Shown: in pieces, positions 61,584 through 64,000 of the stretch
Numbering within the stretch: the first letter of the stretch is position 1
How the letters are laid out: the number at the start of each line of letters is the position of its first letter
DNA from: an uncultured Aureispira sp.
GTDB taxonomy: Bacteria; Bacteroidota; Bacteroidia; Chitinophagales; Saprospiraceae
Assembly: GCA_905480075.1 (NCBI GenBank)
Contig: CAJQOX010000074.1
Location: 1 to 64,000, forward strand
Length of the DNA: 64,000 nucleotides
Direction: 5' to 3'
The notes under the pieces: generated by a model
Seen by the model: the letters and a program-made list of their open reading frames with translations, nothing else
Told to the model about the DNA's origin: nothing
Database searches by the model: none
Position numbers and translations under genes: made by a program

Positions 61584-61607
61584 TTAATACAGGTTTAAAT
61601 TTAAGAT

Positions 61608-61985
61608 ATGGCTCGTATTGCAGGGGTAGATTTACCCAAGAACAAAAGAGGTGTAATTGGACTGACTTATATTTTTGGAATAGGTCCGACTTCAGCTGAA
61701 AAAATCCTTCTAGAAGCTAAGATAGGTATTGATGTAAAGGTCCGTGAATGGACTGACGAAAATATTAAAAGTATTCGTCGCATCCTTGGTGATTCTTATG
61801 TTATTGAAGGTCAGTTGCGTACTGAAATCCAGTTAAATATAAAACGTTTAATGGATATTGCCTGCTACAGGGGATTGAGACACAGAAAAGGCTTGCCTTT
61901 ACGTGGACAAAGAACTCAGACCAATGCGCGTACCCGTAAAGGGAAACGTAAGACTGTTGCAAATAAGAAAAAAGCAGGTAAATAA
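61608..61985 (+). CDS. rpsM: 30S ribosomal protein S13
   Basis: A 125-residue S13 of the 30S head, contacting P-site t[23 protein letters not shown] and [20 protein letters not shown] are canonical. Confidence 0.97.
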   Translation: MARIAGVDLPKNKRGVIGLTYIFGIGPTSAEKILLEAKIGIDVKVREWTDENIKSIRRILGDSYVIEGQLRTEIQLNIKRLMDIACYRGLRHRKGLPLRGQRTQTNARTRKGKRKTVANKKKAGK

Positions 61986-62021
61986 AATATGAAATCTAAT
62001 TTATTCTAGATTATAAAAGTT

Positions 62022-62408
62022 ATGGCAAAGTCAAAAAAAGTTAAAAAGAAGAATGTAAAAGTCGAATCGCAAGGTCAGGCTCACATTCGCGCATCGTTTA
62101 ATAATATCATTATTACTTTAACTAATAATGCTGGACAGGCTATCTCATGGGCTTCTGCTGGTAAAGCAGGGTTTAGAGGGTCTAAGAAAAATACTCCTTA
62201 TGCCGCTCAGATTGCTGCTACAGATGCAGCTAAAGAAGCTTACGATTGTGGCCTTAGAAGTGTTACAGTTTTTGTTAAAGGACCTGGTTCAGGTCGCGAA
62301 GCAGCTATCAGAGCAATAGATGCTGCTGGTATTAAAGTGTTATCTATTCAGGATGTTACACCCATGCCTCACAATGGTTGTCGTCCTCCTAAAAAACGTA
62401 GAGTTTAA
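62022..62408 (+). CDS. rpsK: 30S ribosomal protein S11
   Basis: A 128-residue platform protein. [37 protein letters not shown] and [18 protein letters not shown] are canonical. Confidence 0.97.
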   Translation: MAKSKKVKKKNVKVESQGQAHIRASFNNIIITLTNNAGQAISWASAGKAGFRGSKKNTPYAAQIAATDAAKEAYDCGLRSVTVFVKGPGSGREAAIRAIDAAGIKVLSIQDVTPMPHNGCRPPKKRRV

Positions 62409-62467
62409 TTCATTTGATCTTCCTGTCTTAATAATTGGTGGGGATCAAAATAAATGTTAGTAAACAA

Positions 62468-63082
62468 ATGGCAAGGTATACAGGACCAAAAACTAAAAAA
62501 GCTAGAGCCTTAGGTGAAGCTATTTTTGGATACGATAAAGTCTTCGAAAAGAAAAAATACGGCCCGGGTCAACATGGACCTTCTAAGCGTCGTAGACAAA
62601 AATCGGATTATGCTATCCAGTTGATGGAAAAACAAAAAGCAAAATATACTTACGGTGTTTTAGAACGTCAATTCCGTATAATGTTTCAAAAAGCAAGCAG
62701 AAAATCTGGTGTTACTGGTGAAAACTTGTTTCAACTGCTCGAAGCTCGCCTCGATAATACTGTCTTTCGTTTGGGAATTGCCCCGACTCGTAGTGCTGCA
62801 AGACAATTAGTCTCTCATAAACACATTGCTGTTAATGGTGTTGTGACTAATATTCCTTCTTGTTCTCTTAAAGAAGGTGATGTAGTTACTGTCAGAGGTA
62901 AATCTCAGGGTTTGGATGTTATTCTCGAATCACTTGGAGTTAATGCTCAGAATGTTCGGAAATACCCTTGGCTTGAATGGAATGATTCCAAAATGGAAGG
63001 AACTTTTATTCAGAATCCAACAAGAGATCAAATTCCTGAAAAAATTAATGAACAGCTTATTGTTGAGCTGTATTCAAAATAA
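62468..63082 (+). CDS. rpsD: 30S ribosomal protein S4
   Basis: A 204-residue primary 16S-binding protein, in E. coli also the repressor of the alpha operon. I start at ATG 62468 ([20 protein letters not shown]); a TTG at 62435 would add 11 unsupported residues. [20 protein letters not shown] and [20 protein letters not shown] are conserved. Confidence 0.96.
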   Translation: MARYTGPKTKKARALGEAIFGYDKVFEKKKYGPGQHGPSKRRRQKSDYAIQLMEKQKAKYTYGVLERQFRIMFQKASRKSGVTGENLFQLLEARLDNTVFRLGIAPTRSAARQLVSHKHIAVNGVVTNIPSCSLKEGDVVTVRGKSQGLDVILESLGVNAQNVRKYPWLEWNDSKMEGTFIQNPTRDQIPEKINEQLIVELYSK

Positions 63083-63108
63083 TCCTTCTGTTCAAAATGA
63101 ATAGTTTT

Positions 63109-63138
63109 ATTCAGAACTTCCCTATGGGAGTTCTGAAT
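63109..63138 (+). promoter_or_regulatory. Strong hairpin between rpsD and rpoA
   Basis: The arms ATTCAGAACT/AGTTCTGAAT are extended by CCC/GGG across a one-base bulge, with a tight 3-nt loop. No U-tract follows (ATATTG), so it is not a normal terminator. The rpoA ATG is 60 bases downstream. Confidence 0.6.
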
Positions 63139-63197
63139 ATATTGTTAGGAACATAGTCAATTTTTCAGATCATTTTCAATAGTCATATTCTAATCTT

Positions 63198-64000
63198 ATG
63201 AGTTTATTAAACTTCCAGAAACCAGATAAAATCCTTCTTAAAAAAGCGGATGATTTTGATGGGAAATTTGAATTTAAACCCCTCGAACCAGGATTCGGAC
63301 AAACTATGGGGAATTCTTTGCGTAGAGTCTTATTATCTTCATTGGAGGGACATGCTATTTCTGCTGTTCGTATCCGTGGAGTCGACCACGAATTTTCATC
63401 TATCAAAGGTGTTGTAGAAGATGTCGTTGATGTCATTCTTAACCTCAAACAGGTATGTCTAAAATACTTGCTAGAGGACGATATTGATGAAGTTGAAAAA
63501 ATCTATGTTACTATTTCAGGTAAAGATGTTTTTACTGCAGGTGATTTGGGTGAGGCTACTAATGTATTTGAAATCACTAATCCTGATCTTGTAATTTGTC
63601 ACCTCGAACCTTCTGTAACTTTAGAAGTTGAACTCAATGTGACTAAGGGAAGAGGTTATGTTTCTGCAGAAGAAAATTTGCCTAAAGATGCTCCTATTGG
63701 ATTTATCCCAATCGACGCTATCTATACTCCAATCAAAAATGTAAGGTATGCTGTATCTTCAAGTAGGGTTGGTCAACACACAGATTACGAAAAGTTAGTA
63801 GTCGATATCAAAACGGATGGTACTATTCATCCTGAATATGCTATTAAAGAAGCTTCTAAAATTTTGATTCAACACCTGATGTTAATTTCTGATGAGAATA
63901 TTACATTTGATGATGATTCCAAAAAAGAAGATAATATCGTTGATGAACATATTTTGCACATGAGAAAACTTCTCAAAACTTCTCTCGAAGATTTAGATCT
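63198..64000 (+). CDS. rpoA: DNA-directed RNA polymerase subunit alpha, 3' truncated
   Basis: The alpha subunit is the assembly platform of RNA polymerase. About 267 residues are present before the window edge: the complete N-terminal domain (FKPLEPGFGQTMGNSLRRVL, EGHAISAVRIRGVDHEFSSI, NVTKGRGYVSAEEN, and the dimerisation region) and the linker leading into the C-terminal domain (HMRKLLKTSLEDLD). The remaining C-terminal domain and rplQ are expected beyond position 64000. The start MSLLNFQKPDKILLKKADDF fits the family. Confidence 0.95.
   Translation, partial: MSLLNFQKPDKILLKKADDFDGKFEFKPLEPGFGQTMGNSLRRVLLSSLEGHAISAVRIRGVDHEFSSIKGVVEDVVDVILNLKQVCLKYLLEDDIDEVEKIYVTISGKDVFTAGDLGEATNVFEITNPDLVICHLEPSVTLEVELNVTKGRGYVSAEENLPKDAPIGFIPIDAIYTPIKNVRYAVSSSRVGQHTDYEKLVVDIKTDGTIHPEYAIKEASKILIQHLMLISDENITFDDDSKKEDNIVDEHILHMRKLLKTSLEDLD

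Overview
The window looks like a chromosomal segment of a Bacteroidota (Bacteroidetes) bacterium, probably from one of its environmental lineages; I cannot name the genus. Four things support this. The base composition is AT-rich. Many genes are preceded by the phylum-type -7 element TAnnTTTG, and Shine-Dalgarno sequences are largely absent. fusA is followed directly by rpsJ with no tuf between them. Several families typical of the phylum are present: a secreted TPR-CHAT protein, a MoxR/DUF58/SpoIIM/DUF4129/DUF4350 cluster, CTC-type L25 and the Bacteroidota form of UvrA. I see no rRNA, tRNA, CRISPR array, insertion sequence or prophage.

Bases 1-14,700 hold the end of an SRAP (HMCES/YedK-like) gene, an acyltransferase-3 membrane protein, an antiquitin-type aldehyde dehydrogenase, a TraB/GumN protein, a large secreted TPR-CHAT protein, a long Lgt, and a minus-strand group uvrA - M29 aminopeptidase - multispan membrane protein.

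Bases 14,900-32,000 are more accessory. There is a tandem pair of ECF sigma genes, the first containing region 2 only, punctuated by four GTAAGTAAGT motifs. These are followed by a long acyl-CoA dehydrogenase, quinone-linked pyrD, a two-gene unit of a GT-A-like glycosyltransferase with a ThsB-like TIR protein, a divergent metallophosphoesterase, a secreted TPR-like protein, an M1 aminopeptidase lipoprotein, two exported proteins on the minus strand (DUF2279 and an unknown), and a membrane-anchored patatin.

Bases 31,400-45,900 carry rplY and pth, two tandem exported proteins with YD-like repeats, an intergenic region rich in stem-loops, and then the MoxR-type cluster. Its order is DUF58, zinc ribbon, VAT-1-like oxidoreductase, RDD (reversed), SpoIIM, DUF4129, DUF4350, MoxR, DUF5522. 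The family associations suggest a MoxR chaperone acting with a membrane complex, but the substrate is unknown. A cyclase-family hydrolase closes the region.

Bases 46,000-64,000 are the str-S10-spc-alpha ribosomal superoperon: rpsL, rpsG, fusA, rpsJ through rplO, secY, infA, rpmJ, rpsM, rpsK, rpsD and rpoA (cut by the window edge). Unusual points are an L15 with a duplicated C-terminal half-domain, an L4 with an insertion of about 60 residues, an internal promoter-like site before rplP, and hairpins between rpsL/rpsG, rpsN/rpsH and rpsD/rpoA. No map gene lies between secY and infA.

The best candidates for something new are the glycosyltransferase/TIR pair, the region-2-only sigma paralogue with its repeat motif, the duplicated L15, and the stem-loop region upstream of the DUF58 gene.
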